DNA of 64,000 nt, from the NCBI GenBank assembly GCA_900318995.1, contig ONMR01000001.1, positions 248,001 to 312,000 on the forward strand, in the 5' to 3' direction. The notes beneath the pieces are model-generated. The model saw only the letters and a list, made by a program, of their open reading frames with translations. It searched no databases and was not told the origin of the DNA. Source of the DNA: an uncultured Prevotellaceae bacterium (GTDB lineage: Bacteria; Bacteroidota; Bacteroidia; Bacteroidales; Bacteroidaceae). Each line of letters begins with the position of its first letter. Positions within the stretch are counted from its first letter, which is position 1. This document shows, one piece after another, positions 63,233 through 64,000 of this stretch. Made by a program: the position numbers and the translations under genes.

Positions 63233-64000
<768 letters not shown>

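Overview
This window looks like chromosomal DNA of a member of the order Bacteroidales (Bacteroidota), probably a gut or oral-type Prevotella/Bacteroides relative. I infer this from four things. Many genes and tRNAs are preceded by the Bacteroides-type -7 element TAnnTTTG. The gene families are typical of the order: FISUMP-type lipoproteins, DUF3316, MG2-domain secreted proteins, TPR/HTH membrane regulators and a VorB-type 2-oxoacid:ferredoxin oxidoreductase. The murein cluster has Bacteroidales gene order. Several secreted proteins end in short sorting-domain-like tails of the type common in Prevotella. Genus and family cannot be fixed from the sequence alone. No phage, insertion sequence, CRISPR array or rRNA was seen.

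Layout. 1-2.5 kb: the 3' part of nhaA (Na+/H+ antiporter) and a flavodiiron oxygen/NO reductase. 2.5-7.4 kb: a tRNA-Val with an unusual T-loop, a FISUMP-type lipoprotein and a BlaI/BlaR1-like repressor plus M56 metallopeptidase pair, ending in a REP-like inverted-repeat cluster. 7.4-13.8 kb: mixed housekeeping and surface genes (Gly-rich secreted esterase, DUF456, DUF3109, lipoprotein, two tRNA-Val genes with a duplicated terminator, sialate-esterase-like protein, SulP transporter). 13.9-29.2 kb: a complete division and cell wall (dcw) cluster mraZ-rsmH-ftsL-ftsI-murE-mraY-murD-ftsW-[murG-murC]-ftsQ-ftsA-ftsZ. It is preceded by three TGGGN repeats on a 10-bp period (a MraZ operator), and murG and murC are fused into one 834-codon frame.

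29.2-37.1 kb: recO, tRNA-Glu, rpsT and gyrB, then two consecutive modules of an HTH-cupin regulator followed by an acyl-CoA synthetase. 37.2-43.0 kb: cell-envelope genes (coiled-coil lipoprotein, OmpA-family protein, secreted protein, outer-membrane protein). 43.0-45.7 kb: a four-gene minus-strand operon for a 2-oxoacid (probably branched-chain) ferredoxin oxidoreductase. 45.7-54.3 kb: an FKBP isomerase with glyS, then parC, DUF3316, an S41 peptidase and sppA. 54.4-59.2 kb: tRNA-Leu, a large MG2-domain secreted protein and a membrane-spanning TPR/HTH regulator. 59.3-64 kb: murF, an SGNH hydrolase, folP and cdaA (c-di-AMP synthase), then groES and the start of groEL.

How the parts work together. 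The dcw cluster and murF supply nearly all cytoplasmic steps from UDP-MurNAc to lipid II plus the divisome core; murA, murB and ddl are not in the window. The most striking regulatory feature is an identical 20-bp tandem element (GGACAAA-type, 11-bp period). It lies exactly 34 bp upstream of the -7 box of both the TPR/HTH regulator and the MG2-domain gene next to it, and neither promoter shows a clear -33 box. I read this as an activator site bound by the regulator itself, making a small autoregulated envelope system. The MurG-MurC fusion and this regulatory pair are the two observations most worth following up.
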